From NCBI GenBank assembly GCA_015062055.1, contig SUVK01000002.1, positions 24,703 through 88,702 of the forward strand: a stretch of 64,000 bases of DNA. Direction: 5' to 3'. The translations under genes were made by a program, and so were the position numbers. This document shows, piece by piece, positions 23,645 through 33,790 of this stretch. The notes below the pieces were generated by a model. That model was not told where the DNA came from and ran no database searches. It saw only the letters and a program-made list of their open reading frames with translations. Numbering within the stretch: the first letter of the stretch is position 1; each line of letters opens with the position of its first letter. The DNA is from Akkermansiaceae bacterium (GTDB taxonomy: Bacteria; Verrucomicrobiota; Verrucomicrobiia; Verrucomicrobiales; Akkermansiaceae).

Positions 23645-25111
23645 TTATTCCGCATCCGGCGTTGCTTTGGGCTTAGCTGCTGCGGGAGTTTTTGCTTTTT
23701 TCTGCTTTTTGTGGCGTTTTGTCGGCTCCGGTTTGGTCGGAGCAGGGGCTGCTTCACCCTTGGGATACCAGATGGCGTTATCGTTCGTTACAACGACAAA
23801 ACCTTGCTCCAGCAACCAAATCATGTCCGCGGCAAAGGGCGCATAGGCTTCGGACGCTGCCTTTTTGCTTTCCTCATCGGTGCCTACGGGTACGCCGGAG
23901 AGCGCGGCAAACATGGCCTCCACCTTCTCGCCGGAGTGCTCTTTGCTCCAGTTGACAATGGCCATCATACGGTCTGCGAGTACGGTACCCTCGGGGATTG
24001 CCCTTACTCGACTGGGACCGGTGTAGTGGTTACCCTGCCATTTGTAGATGGGCATATGGTGGCGTGCCAAGCCGTGGCAGAGATTCGGTATCAGCATTTG
24101 CGGGGAGCGTCGCGTGCGGTCTGACAGAGTGGCTACGTGGGCTGCTATGCCGGGGCTAAGCACTTTGCGGGGGGTGGCTCCGTTGATGAATACTTTGTCT
24201 ACAACCTCGTACACTTGGCTGTAATGGTTAGCTACAAAGTCAGCCTCAACGGACTTAGCGTCCTCGAGTACTAGCTCACCGGCACCCTCACGAGTGGGTT
24301 TCCAGACTGTCTTTTTGCCGGCAGAGGCAATCCAAGCCTGCACAGCTTCCTCGTCTTTATTGAGTGTTACCTTGGCTTTGAAAGCATCAAGTGTCATGTT
24401 GGAGTACTTGGTGCGGTAAAGCCCCATGAGAGCTGCTTGGTAGCCATGCCAGTTTACCGGGCCAATGACTTCGCCACCCAAAGAGCATTGAGCAATAGCT
24501 GTGAAGTTGCCCTTGGGTGCCTCTACTTCTACCTCTTCCGTTGTGTACAGTTCACCGAGCCATGGTGCAGACCACATGTATGAAATGGCTTCTGCTTCGG
24601 TCAGCCAGCATGCACCATCGCTCTTGGTAGAGTGTACCAACATGCTGCCGGTGTCGAGTTTCATGAACACAAGGTCGTAGCGGTCCTTGCCGGCCATGAC
24701 GATGCGTGCCAAATCCAGAAGAGAAAGTGCACGTTTTTGTTTTTGAATTTCCTTGCTGAAAATCTCCAGGATGCTGTTGGTCGGGCGTAACTCTACGCGA
24801 TACCCTTCTGCCGGGGCGGGAAGCTCGCGACGCGGGCGCTCTTCGCGACTGTCTCGGCGGTTGCGACGGGGGCCGTCTTTGCGGAACGCGCCTCGGTTAT
24901 CGGCTGCACCCTCGGGGCGGGGCCCTCGGCGGTCACGGTCGCTGCCGGGACGACGTGCGTTACCTCGTCGCTCGGGGCGGTCGATAGAGTGCATTTTGGG
25001 TAGATTAGATGCAGTATCAGCTCCCGGCTTGGCCCATGCAGGCCCAAACTGGAAACCGGTCAGCTCGGTAAGGTCAAAGGGCGTATCGCCCCCCTGTTTG
25101 CTGTCTTCCAT
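23645..25111 (-). CDS. conserved protein with Arg/Asp/Gly-rich N-terminal tail
   Basis: 488 residues; I do not recognise the family. Residues ~40-100 form a basic, disordered RG/RD-rich stretch (RRGPRPEG, RRNRRDSREERPRR), like RNA-binding tails. The middle 350 residues look globular (for example KYSNMTLDAFKAKV, LIPNLCHGLARHHMPIYKWQGNHY), and the C-terminus is a Lys/Ala/Pro-rich tail. Both tails are suited to nucleic-acid or ribosome contact, which is only an inference from composition. It is monocistronic between menDBC and the PAS phosphatase gene. A promoter candidate TTGCAA-17-TAGTCT lies ~50 nt upstream of the start, unlike the leaderless genes around it. Confidence 0.72.
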   Translation of the reverse strand: MEDSKQGGDTPFDLTELTGFQFGPAWAKPGADTASNLPKMHSIDRPERRGNARRPGSDRDRRGPRPEGAADNRGAFRKDGPRRNRRDSREERPRRELPAPAEGYRVELRPTNSILEIFSKEIQKQKRALSLLDLARIVMAGKDRYDLVFMKLDTGSMLVHSTKSDGACWLTEAEAISYMWSAPWLGELYTTEEVEVEAPKGNFTAIAQCSLGGEVIGPVNWHGYQAALMGLYRTKYSNMTLDAFKAKVTLNKDEEAVQAWIASAGKKTVWKPTREGAGELVLEDAKSVEADFVANHYSQVYEVVDKVFINGATPRKVLSPGIAAHVATLSDRTRRSPQMLIPNLCHGLARHHMPIYKWQGNHYTGPSRVRAIPEGTVLADRMMAIVNWSKEHSGEKVEAMFAALSGVPVGTDEESKKAASEAYAPFAADMIWLLEQGFVVVTNDNAIWYPKGEAAPAPTKPEPTKRHKKQKKAKTPAAAKPKATPDAE

Positions 25112-25244
25112 ATATGTTAATCCTGGTAAAAGAGAGATTTTGTAACTGTGTCTAGACTACCGCGAAATCCGCGTGATTGCAATCTTTTTTTGCGCTTTGA
25201 GCTCAAAAAAAAGAATTTTTGAGAAAAAAGTGCAAGTAAACGGC

Positions 25245-26891
25245 TCAGTTGCTACGTTCTTCAATGAATTCGACGCCCAGCAGGCAAATATCATCATCTT
25301 GACGCGTAGACTCGGTAAAGCGGTGCATGCCCGCAAGAGAAATGTCTATCATCTCTTTGATGTTTTGCGGTGTATGCTGTTGCAGGTAGGAGATGATGCG
25401 TTGAACTCCCATTTCTTCGCCTTGCGGGTTGGTTGCTTCGTATAAACCATCGGTATAGAGCATGAGTTTCATGCCCGGCTCTAGCGCAATTTCGCTTTCT
25501 CGATACAGGGCGCTGTCTAACAACCCCAGTGCCGGCGATCTCGGTATGGGCGGTAATATGGCTCGGCCATCTTCCGACAAAACTATGGGGGCCGGGTGCC
25601 CCGCACCCGAAAGCGTGAGCCTGCGCTTGTCTAAATCCAGATACACATAACAGGCCGAGGCAAACATGGTGATGTTGGCTTGGCTGAAGATGCGGAAGAG
25701 TTGGCGATTCAGCGATGAGAGAAGCAAGCCCGGCGTGTCGGCCAAGGTTGAAACCTGCTCCATGAGGCCGCGAAGCATCGAGGCAATGAGTGCTGCTCTT
25801 ACGCCATGGCCCATGACATCGCATATCAACATACCCACCCCTGACTCCCTGACGGGGAATACTGCAAAACAATCTCCCGCCACGCCGGTGCAGGGCATGT
25901 AAACGTGGTGAAATCTGGCGGTGCGCTTAGTGCCGTTTTCTCCGTCTTTCCATACGCGGTCGGGTATGCGCAGCGGTTGCAAGGCATGCTGAATCTCACG
26001 TGCAAGGCTTATTTCTTTTTCGAGTGCGCGATTTCGCTCATCTAGCTGTTCGGCCATGCGGCGGTAGCGTTGCTGTGTCTCAACGAGTTCCGTTACATCG
26101 GAGGATATGCCGACTATGCCCTTAACGTTGCCCGCTGTATCATACCAGGGAAACTTAGACAGTTTGCACCATGAGTTTTCGCCATCTTTCCAACTTTCTC
26201 GGTGTATACGGTTGGTAATGGGCACCCCGGTACGCATGATTTCCAGCTCTTCCTCTCTGGCTACCAATGTGGTATCATCTGCAAAAAAATGTGTGTCCTT
26301 GCAGCCTATCAGGTCTGATGGGGTGGGTACGCCCATTTTGCGGGCCGTGGCTTCATTTGCCATAACAAAGCGAGACTCGCGGTTCTTGTAGTAGATGTTG
26401 TCGGGCAAAAAGTTAATGAGGTTGCGGAACAAGTCTCGGTCCTCCATGGCGTGCATATCTGCCATTTTGCGACGCGTAATATCGACCCAAACGCCGACCA
26501 GCTGGATATTTTTTTTGTTCTTATCGCGCTCCAAAAGGCCGTTAACACGCACCCATCGCCAACCTCGAGAATGCAGGTTCAGTAGGCGAATCTCTACTCG
26601 AAGAGGGGCCGTTGTGGGGCGTCCTAAATACTTTTGTACTTCGTTGGCAAAGAATTGTCTATCGTCTTCGTGGATGGTATGCTCCGGGTCTGTGAAAATG
26701 TTAGGTGCCCATTCATCAAAGGGCAATCCCATCATGCGCAGACACTGCTCCGTATAAAAAATCTCTCCACTCTCGATATTCCAACAGTAAACACCTTCTT
26801 CTGCCGCCCTTAATGCTTTACGTACCATTTTCCAGTTAAATACACCGGGTACGGTTTTGCCTGTGCTGTTGCTGTCAGAAGGTCGACTCAT
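25245..26891 (-). CDS. PAS-PAS-SpoIIE (PP2C-type) phosphatase, RsbU/RsbP-like
   Basis: A 548-residue cytoplasmic signalling protein. PAS domain 1 (about 25-140, ending VGVWVDITRRK) and PAS domain 2 (about 150-265, ending VGISSDVTELVE) lead into a coiled helix (LDERNRALEKEISLAREIQHAL) and a SpoIIE/PP2C domain (about 305-545). The latter has GVAGDCF, ICDVMGHG, GHPAPI, LYTDGLYEA and DDDICLL, giving the Mn/Mg-binding Asp residues. RsbU-type enzymes dephosphorylate STAS anti-anti-sigma factors. No STAS, RsbW-like kinase or sigma-factor gene is adjacent, so the target is unknown. A promoter lies 9 nt before the ATG. Confidence 0.93.
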   Translation of the reverse strand: MSRPSDSNSTGKTVPGVFNWKMVRKALRAAEEGVYCWNIESGEIFYTEQCLRMMGLPFDEWAPNIFTDPEHTIHEDDRQFFANEVQKYLGRPTTAPLRVEIRLLNLHSRGWRWVRVNGLLERDKNKKNIQLVGVWVDITRRKMADMHAMEDRDLFRNLINFLPDNIYYKNRESRFVMANEATARKMGVPTPSDLIGCKDTHFFADDTTLVAREEELEIMRTGVPITNRIHRESWKDGENSWCKLSKFPWYDTAGNVKGIVGISSDVTELVETQQRYRRMAEQLDERNRALEKEISLAREIQHALQPLRIPDRVWKDGENGTKRTARFHHVYMPCTGVAGDCFAVFPVRESGVGMLICDVMGHGVRAALIASMLRGLMEQVSTLADTPGLLLSSLNRQLFRIFSQANITMFASACYVYLDLDKRRLTLSGAGHPAPIVLSEDGRAILPPIPRSPALGLLDSALYRESEIALEPGMKLMLYTDGLYEATNPQGEEMGVQRIISYLQQHTPQNIKEMIDISLAGMHRFTESTRQDDDICLLGVEFIEERSN

Positions 26892-26900
26892 TAGTATATA

Positions 26901-26928
26901 CTTATACCTTGTTATGGACGAATTTCAA
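26901..26928 (-). promoter_or_regulatory. promoter of the PAS-SpoIIE gene
   Basis: Minus strand TTGAAA, 16 nt, TATAAG, 9 nt before the ATG. Confidence 0.55.
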
Positions 26929-26944
26929 GCTTTTTTATGCAGAT

Positions 26945-28156
26945 TTACTTCTTTTTGCTGCGTGCTATTTGCAGGAGCTTTCGAATGGGTTTAGCGTTGG
27001 TGCCACCAACACAGTCATCGACAGTGGCACCTTTGGCTGTTTTGGCTTCAAGGTCGGCACCGTGCGCGATAAGCCAACGTACGATTTCCGTATGGCTCAG
27101 GCCGCAGGCGTTATGTAAGGCAGTGGTGCCGTTCGCGTTCGGTATTATCATGTTGACATCTGCACCCTCTCGAATGGCTTGCAAGGCTGACAATAAACGG
27201 CGTTGGTATAGTTTCTCAACAGCTGTTGTGTACTGACTGCGGGATAATGCGTCAATTAAACCATCAAGCTCTGTATCCGCCTCTGCGGGGGGAGTCAAGT
27301 CCGGCAATTCGATATCTCCCGTTTGAGCGTTTGAAGGCAATATGGCAAAGACGGCCCCTTTAGCCTCCCAGCCATATCCCTCACGCAAATTGGCTTCCAC
27401 GTGCGCAAGCCCGGTTTCGGTGTCTGCAAAATCCAGTTCAATGATAAAGATAACCGGCCCCCGAATTTCGATGTAGGCAGCGGTGCCGATGGGCTCATAA
27501 CTGACCGTGTAGTTGGCGTATATCTCCGGTGGTAGGTTGCCGAGCTCTATGACGGCGGGTACTTGATACGAATCCTCTGTAGCCGGGAATTGTATGACGA
27601 TGGGGGACGATATGCTCGGCTGCCATGCCGGGTTTTCATTTTCCTGTGAAAAATGTTTCTCTATAGCCCCTTTAAAATCAATTACTACTTTTTTGCCTGC
27701 AAGAGTTCTGGGTACAACATCGCCTACCGGGTCATCCATCCGTTGCAAGGTTTTGTGGGTGGCGGTTGAATCTTGTATGCGGAACTTGAGGTGATAGTAG
27801 TCAATTTTATTCCATTTCATGTGCGCGGTGCCGACGGCGTCTCCCTCAAACTTTAAATCGATGGTCCCGGTGTCTTTCTTGCCGTTGACGATAAGTTTTG
27901 CCGTTTTCTTTTTCTCATCCGCTTGGTAACTGAGGGTGTATATGCCACGCTCTCCCTCGGCTGTGTAACTGCCGTTTACAGCCTTGCTGTCTTTCCCCAA
28001 ATCAATCAGCAGCGGTGTCATTTTGGACGCAGGAGAATAGCTGAAATGCAATTTCTTGCCGTTCAGTTCTGTGGGTATGCTGTAGGTTGCATCTGCATCA
28101 GCAAATACAAATTGACTCGCTAAAGCTAAGACTGTATAAAGGGGAAGCAGTTTCAT
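26945..28156 (-). CDS. secreted protein with C-terminal ankyrin repeats
   Basis: 403 residues. A signal peptide (MKLLPLYTVLALASQFVFADA) is followed by a ~290-residue beta-rich region with no recognised motif, then two or so ankyrin repeats (about 335-385; GTTALHNACGLSHTEIVRWLIAHGADLEAKTAKG) and a basic tail. Probably periplasmic. Ankyrin repeats usually bind proteins, but no partner is evident. It carries its own promoter, and its -35 abuts the T-tract of the pgk terminator. Confidence 0.8.
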   Translation of the reverse strand: MKLLPLYTVLALASQFVFADADATYSIPTELNGKKLHFSYSPASKMTPLLIDLGKDSKAVNGSYTAEGERGIYTLSYQADEKKKTAKLIVNGKKDTGTIDLKFEGDAVGTAHMKWNKIDYYHLKFRIQDSTATHKTLQRMDDPVGDVVPRTLAGKKVVIDFKGAIEKHFSQENENPAWQPSISSPIVIQFPATEDSYQVPAVIELGNLPPEIYANYTVSYEPIGTAAYIEIRGPVIFIIELDFADTETGLAHVEANLREGYGWEAKGAVFAILPSNAQTGDIELPDLTPPAEADTELDGLIDALSRSQYTTAVEKLYQRRLLSALQAIREGADVNMIIPNANGTTALHNACGLSHTEIVRWLIAHGADLEAKTAKGATVDDCVGGTNAKPIRKLLQIARSKKK

Positions 28157-28165
28157 TTCTATACT

Positions 28166-28194
28166 AATATGCCTTAACAGTAATTGCCTGTCAA
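28166..28194 (-). promoter_or_regulatory. promoter of the ankyrin protein gene
   Basis: Minus strand TTGACA (consensus), 17 nt, CATATT, 9 nt before the ATG. Confidence 0.6.
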
Positions 28195-28229
28195 TAAAAA
28201 AAAGGCGGGCTCATTGCGAACCCGCCTTT
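28195..28229 (-). terminator. terminator of pgk
   Basis: Stem AAAGGCGGG/CCCGCCTTT with an ~11-nt loop, followed on the minus strand by a run of T residues, 20 nt after the pgk stop. Confidence 0.9.
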
Positions 28230-28249
28230 GAAAATGTAATAATCGAGCT

Positions 28250-29449
28250 TTACTTATCGGTCAAAGAGCCGATGCCGGGCAGAATCTTGCCCTCAAGCAG
28301 CTCAAGAGAAGCACCACCACCGGTGGAGCAGAAGGAAAGCTTATCTGCCACCTTGAACTTCTTGGCAGCTGTTACGGAGTCACCACCACCCACGATGGAG
28401 ATGCAGTCGGACTCTGCCAAGCACTCGGCGATAGCTTTGGTACCCTTAGCGAAGGAATCGAGCTCGAACACGCCCAGCGGGCCGTTCCACAGCACAGTCT
28501 TGGCGCCACGGATGATGTTGCAGAACTCCTCGATGGCTTTGTCACCAATGTCGATACCCATACCACCCTCAGGAATCTCGCCACCCTCTGCCCAAGGAGC
28601 AGTGCAGCTGGTTTCGGCGCCTTCCTCGAACTTGTAAGAGTAGCGAGTGTCGGCGGGTAATACGAACTTAACGCCCTTGGCGGCAGCATCGGCAAGAATC
28701 TCGTTAGCAAGGTCAAGCTTGTCGGCCTCAATCTTGGAGTTGCCTACATTCTTGCCCTGAGCGGCAAGGAAGGTGTTGGCCATAGCACCACCGATGATGA
28801 AGGTCTGGCTCTTCTCCATGAGTTTGGAGAGCACTTGAATCTTGTCAGACACCTTGGCACCACCCATGATAACAACGAAGGGTTGGGCAGGGGTCTCAAG
28901 CTTGCCCTCAAGGTACTCGAGTTCGTGCTCGATGAGGAAGCCCATGGCGCTCTTCTCGGCGTAGTGTGTTACACCCTCCGTAGAAGCGTGTGCGCGGTGA
29001 GCTGAACCGAAGGCATCGTTTACATACAACTTAGCATCGCCAAGCAGAGCCTTGGCAAATTCGGGGTCATTCTTCTTCTCTTTCTTGTCGAAGCGAACGT
29101 TGTCAAGCAACAATACATCGCCGTTCTGAAGAGCGGCACGTGCAGCAGTGGCAGCTTCGCCGATAGTTTCGGGAACAAAGGCTACGGGCTTGCCCAAATG
29201 ACCGGCAAGACACTCTGCGGCAGCCTTAAGAGAGAACTCGGCCTGATAGCCCGTACCTTCCGGGCGGCCCAGGTGAGAGCAAAGAACAAGACGAGCACCA
29301 TTCTCAAGCAAATACTTGATGGTGGGCAGAGCGGCAACGATGCGGGCATCGTTGGTGATTACGCCGTCCTTCATGGGAACATTGAAGTCCACACGCATGA
29401 GAACTTCCTTACCGGCAACGTCGAGGTCGCGTACTGTCAGTTTAGCCAT
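28250..29449 (-). CDS. pgk: phosphoglycerate kinase
   Basis: Glycolytic enzyme that transfers phosphate from 1,3-bisphosphoglycerate to ADP. 399 residues, usual length. Motifs include RVDFNVPMKDG (signature), CSHLGRPEG, GGAKVSDKI, WNGPLGVFE and the nucleotide-binding GGGDSVTAAKKF. The ATG at 29449 (MAKLTVRDLD) matches the family; the upstream ORF-track start adds unrelated residues. Single-gene unit with its own promoter and a strong terminator. Its leader of about 55 nt makes it one of few genes here with a normal untranslated region. No gap gene beside it. Confidence 0.98.
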   Translation of the reverse strand: MAKLTVRDLDVAGKEVLMRVDFNVPMKDGVITNDARIVAALPTIKYLLENGARLVLCSHLGRPEGTGYQAEFSLKAAAECLAGHLGKPVAFVPETIGEAATAARAALQNGDVLLLDNVRFDKKEKKNDPEFAKALLGDAKLYVNDAFGSAHRAHASTEGVTHYAEKSAMGFLIEHELEYLEGKLETPAQPFVVIMGGAKVSDKIQVLSKLMEKSQTFIIGGAMANTFLAAQGKNVGNSKIEADKLDLANEILADAAAKGVKFVLPADTRYSYKFEEGAETSCTAPWAEGGEIPEGGMGIDIGDKAIEEFCNIIRGAKTVLWNGPLGVFELDSFAKGTKAIAECLAESDCISIVGGGDSVTAAKKFKVADKLSFCSTGGGASLELLEGKILPGIGSLTDK

Positions 29450-29511
29450 AATATTGATGTATGTTTGTGTTTGGAAAATGTTTTGCCACAAGTACTCACT
29501 CAGGCGGGGCT

Positions 29512-29540
29512 ATTTTAGCTTGACGCAAGGCGTTTTTCAA
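29512..29540 (-). promoter_or_regulatory. promoter of pgk
   Basis: Minus strand TTGAAA, 17 nt, TAAAAT; predicts a ~55-nt leader. Confidence 0.55.
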
Positions 29541-29623
29541 GGCAAAATGCGCAGTAGGACGTTAAAACTTGGTTATATGGGGGGAATTATTGCAAATAAG
29601 TAGGGCTGCGTGGCAACCTTAGC

Positions 29624-29651
29624 TTGACAAATCTGCACTTTAAGTCATAAT
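29624..29651 (+). promoter_or_regulatory. promoter of the secreted-protein pair
   Basis: TTGACA (consensus), 16 nt, CATAAT, 6 nt before the ATG at 29658. Confidence 0.65.
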
Positions 29652-29657
29652 TATGGT

Positions 29658-30650
29658 ATGAAGAACCCCCTCGGTCTTGCCTTGCTCTCGTTTGCTGCTC
29701 CCGTTGTCCTGTCGGCTCAGGAGCAGAGCGCAGACACCGTATCGTTGACACCATTGCTGATGTATGTTGCTGATTACCACAGTGCAGAGGCTGTTGCCCC
29801 GCGTGTAGAGGCCCTACTGGCATCTACCCCTGCCGGCAAGATTGTTATAGACGAGTTCGACCGTTCTATCTTAGAGGCAACCGGTTGTTTCGGTTCACCG
29901 CAACTCAGTCGTGTATTAGCCCCGTATATTGAGCAATTACCTGCCGAGGATATGCCCGATATTGCTCAGCATATGGCATTGTTGCACGAGATGTGGAATG
30001 TGCTCGACCAATTAGCACTGGTGCTGGAGACTGTAAACTCTGATGAAACTGCAGAGCATGCTGCCGATATCCTTTTGCAATTCAAGCCGTTCATGTACTC
30101 TTGGTCGCAGGCTGTGGCGCAAGTGCAAGAACCGGAGGCCGATGCGGCAAAACGTCGCTTGAGAATGGCTTATTTGGTAGAGACTCGCCCACGTATCGGT
30201 CGGCTTTTGAATACTTGGGGAGATTTAGCCTTGCGAGACCCGGAGTATTATGGCTCCGAACGTTTGGTTGAGGGCTTGCAAGATGTGTGCGATGTTTTGG
30301 AGAATATGGGGATGGCTGCCGACCCGGATGTAATGCCCGCATTGGCCACGGCTACCAGAGAGCTTATACCCTTATTGAATCAATGGTTGGGGGTAATCAG
30401 TCTTGTGAGAGACAAAGACTCTGCCGATGTCGCGGCTGTTCATATCATGAGACTTCATCATCAGATGTCGGCAGTCATGCAAAAAGCGTCACTTTCTCGG
30501 GTGCATGAAAAAGATCTCTTCAATGTGTCGCCTCGGTTCGAAGTCTTGGCGCATGTGTGCGACCGTATTATGCATTACCTGCTTGAAGAGGTGAATCCCC
30601 CGTGCTATGGCTCTGAAAAACTCTTTAACGCATTACAACACGAAGATTAA
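29658..30650 (+). CDS. secreted protein of unknown function
   Basis: 330 residues with a clear signal peptide (MKNPLGLALLSFAAPVVLSAQ). The mature part is acidic, helical and Leu/Ala-rich without motifs I know; it could be an all-alpha repeat fold. No membrane helix after the signal. It begins 6 nt after a good -10 element and is followed after 5 nt by a second secreted protein gene, so the two are probably one operon and may act together in the periplasm. Confidence 0.75.
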   Translation: MKNPLGLALLSFAAPVVLSAQEQSADTVSLTPLLMYVADYHSAEAVAPRVEALLASTPAGKIVIDEFDRSILEATGCFGSPQLSRVLAPYIEQLPAEDMPDIAQHMALLHEMWNVLDQLALVLETVNSDETAEHAADILLQFKPFMYSWSQAVAQVQEPEADAAKRRLRMAYLVETRPRIGRLLNTWGDLALRDPEYYGSERLVEGLQDVCDVLENMGMAADPDVMPALATATRELIPLLNQWLGVISLVRDKDSADVAAVHIMRLHHQMSAVMQKASLSRVHEKDLFNVSPRFEVLAHVCDRIMHYLLEEVNPPCYGSEKLFNALQHED

Positions 30651-30655
30651 TCCCT

Positions 30656-31813
30656 ATGAAGTTACCTGTATTCATCTCACTTGCCATGGCAATGTCTACT
30701 GTGGCACAAGAGGCTCCGAAAACTCTGCTGCCTTTGCCTCTCTTTCATGAAAGTTGGTCAGAGGAGGACAGGGAGATTGTGGTTAGGTTTACTGAGAATT
30801 TAGAGGAGCATTTGAAAACAATGAAGCTCCATGAGTCTGATATCCCCATTGTAGCCTCGTATTTACACGCCGTGGTGAGCAGTGGAGTATGCAAAGATAG
30901 CTTTGATGACGGAGACACCTTGGCTCGTTTGGCTGCTATGCTGGATGATGCGGAAGCCATGAGCTTATTTTTGAAAAAGGGCGAAAATGTCAACGCTGTT
31001 TTGAACGCATCTGATGATGAATTCCTCATTCCTGTTTCTCTGGCCTCTGAGGTCATATGGGCAAAGAATCTCATCAGCACAGAGCTATCGGCTGCGCAAC
31101 GAGTGGAGCAGATGCAAGCGTTACAATCCATGGGGTGGGACCCTCAATTGCATGTGCAATCCGTCATTTATGCTATGACTATATTGTGCGTGGAGCATCA
31201 GGATGTGAGCCCCTTGTTTGAATGGTTTTTCTCTTTAAATTATGAATTGACCCAGGAGCAAGAGGCTTCTCTGTATTGGGCTCTTCTGGTTGCAGATGGC
31301 TGTACTCCTATTGTGCGTAGATTTGTAGAAGAAGGTAAAATAGAGCTGAATCAACCGATAGGAGACAAAGGCTTGTTGCCGCTGCAAAGAGTTTGCTCGG
31401 AGCCGTTTTTCGAAAAACAAATCAATCTGGATACTCTTGAGTACCTTCTTTCTGCCGGCGCAGACCCCAATTTGATGCTTGCTGATGAGGACTCGACCGA
31501 TGGCAATGTTGAATACGACCCGGATGGTTATGAGGAAGATGATTTACCTCGGGATGATATGGCCGGGTATTCTACCCCTATTGAGTTGGTGTTCGACCAT
31601 TATCGTAGTGAATTAAGTGTGGGAAATCATGCTCGCGAAAAAAATTATCTGGCAGCTATCGACCTGCTTTTGATGTATGGTGCGGAGCTCGATATTGAAG
31701 AGGATGAATGCGGTGATGAAGAGGCAGAATCCTCTGCCTATGCTGAGGTGCGCAAACGCTTGGAGATGACACCTGAGCAGTTGAACGCCGATTTTGAAAA
31801 GTTGACGAATTAA
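30656..31813 (+). CDS. secreted ankyrin-like repeat protein
   Basis: 385 residues with a short signal peptide (MKLPVFISLAMAMSTVAQ). Helical, acidic mature region; segments such as LARLAAMLDDAEAMSLFLKKGENVNAVL and LEYLLSAGADPNLM have the ankyrin pattern, though repeats are irregular and separated by insertions, including an Asp/Glu-rich loop (DEDSTDGNVEYDPDG). Second gene of a two-gene secreted operon. The ankyrin-like character echoes the protein at 26945, hinting at a local paralogous group. Confidence 0.75.
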   Translation: MKLPVFISLAMAMSTVAQEAPKTLLPLPLFHESWSEEDREIVVRFTENLEEHLKTMKLHESDIPIVASYLHAVVSSGVCKDSFDDGDTLARLAAMLDDAEAMSLFLKKGENVNAVLNASDDEFLIPVSLASEVIWAKNLISTELSAAQRVEQMQALQSMGWDPQLHVQSVIYAMTILCVEHQDVSPLFEWFFSLNYELTQEQEASLYWALLVADGCTPIVRRFVEEGKIELNQPIGDKGLLPLQRVCSEPFFEKQINLDTLEYLLSAGADPNLMLADEDSTDGNVEYDPDGYEEDDLPRDDMAGYSTPIELVFDHYRSELSVGNHAREKNYLAAIDLLLMYGAELDIEEDECGDEEAESSAYAEVRKRLEMTPEQLNADFEKLTN

Positions 31814-31834
31814 ACAGTGTACGCGTACATTGTT
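31813..31834 (+). terminator. hairpin after the secreted ankyrin-like gene
   Basis: AACAGTGTAC-GC-GTACATTGTT inverted repeat (one G-T pair) followed by TTCTTTCT, overlapping the stop codon. Confidence 0.5.
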
Positions 31835-31850
31835 TCTTTCTGTCCCTTGC

Positions 31851-31882
31851 AAAAAAACGGAGCAGATGTTGAATCTGCTCCG
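31851..31882 (-). terminator. terminator of the ATP synthase operon
   Basis: Perfect 10-bp stem CGGAGCAGAT/ATCTGCTCCG, 5-nt loop, followed on the minus strand by seven T, 30 nt after atpC. Confidence 0.93.
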
Positions 31883-31912
31883 GTGATAAATTGAAGTTGT
31901 CTGCCAGCTTTG

Positions 31913-32329
31913 TTACAGATGCTTTTTGCGCTTGTACTCGAGCATGGCAAGCTGGCGGGCGATGTTGGCCGCTAGGCGTGTGGATTCTTCGCGAGAGAGC
32001 ACGGATGCTTGGTTTCGGTATGCTTCTTGGGCTTTCGCAACAGCCGCCTCAATAGAGGAGGCGTCAATCTCGTGAGCCTCCAGTACAGTGTCTGTTACCA
32101 GCATAACATCCTCGCCGTCTACTTGTAAGAACCCTCCGCCCACAAATACACTCTTGGGTGCATCTGCTACCGGACGGTATGTAAGCTCCCCGTTATCCAT
32201 GGCTGCAATAATATCAGCATGGCCGGGTAACACCTCCATCTCGCCTTGTGCGGAGGGCACAAGCACGCTTGTCACATCGGTATCGACCGCTGTGCGCATG
32301 GGGGTAATGATTTTAAGATGCAAGGCCAT
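31913..32329 (-). CDS. atpC: ATP synthase F1 subunit epsilon
   Basis: 138 residues. The N-terminal beta-sandwich (MALHLKIITPMRTAVDTDVTSVLVPSAQGEMEVLPGHADIIAAM) and C-terminal helical hairpin (SIEAAVAKAQEAYR...) fit the epsilon subunit, which couples the rotor to F1 and can inhibit ATP hydrolysis. Last gene of atpBEFHAGDC, 6 nt after atpD, followed by the operon terminator. Confidence 0.95.
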   Translation of the reverse strand: MALHLKIITPMRTAVDTDVTSVLVPSAQGEMEVLPGHADIIAAMDNGELTYRPVADAPKSVFVGGGFLQVDGEDVMLVTDTVLEAHEIDASSIEAAVAKAQEAYRNQASVLSREESTRLAANIARQLAMLEYKRKKHL

Positions 32330-32335
32330 GGTTTA

Positions 32336-33757
<1,422 letters not shown>

Positions 33758-33762
33758 TTATA

Positions 33763-33776
33763 TTTGAAAATTGTTG
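33763..33776. repeat. 14-mer shared between the atpD and atpA leaders, copy 1
   Basis: TTTGAAAATTGTTG on the plus strand (CAACAATTTTCAAA in the mRNA), ahead of atpD. The same 14 bases occur at 36231-36244. Confidence 0.6.
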
Positions 33777-33790
33777 ATATGAGAAGAGGG

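Noticed and set aside
25202-25223. Hairpin CTCAAAAA/TTTTTGAG as terminator of the PAS-SpoIIE gene
   Set aside because: Weak A/T stem with no following T-run on the coding strand; not listed as a feature.
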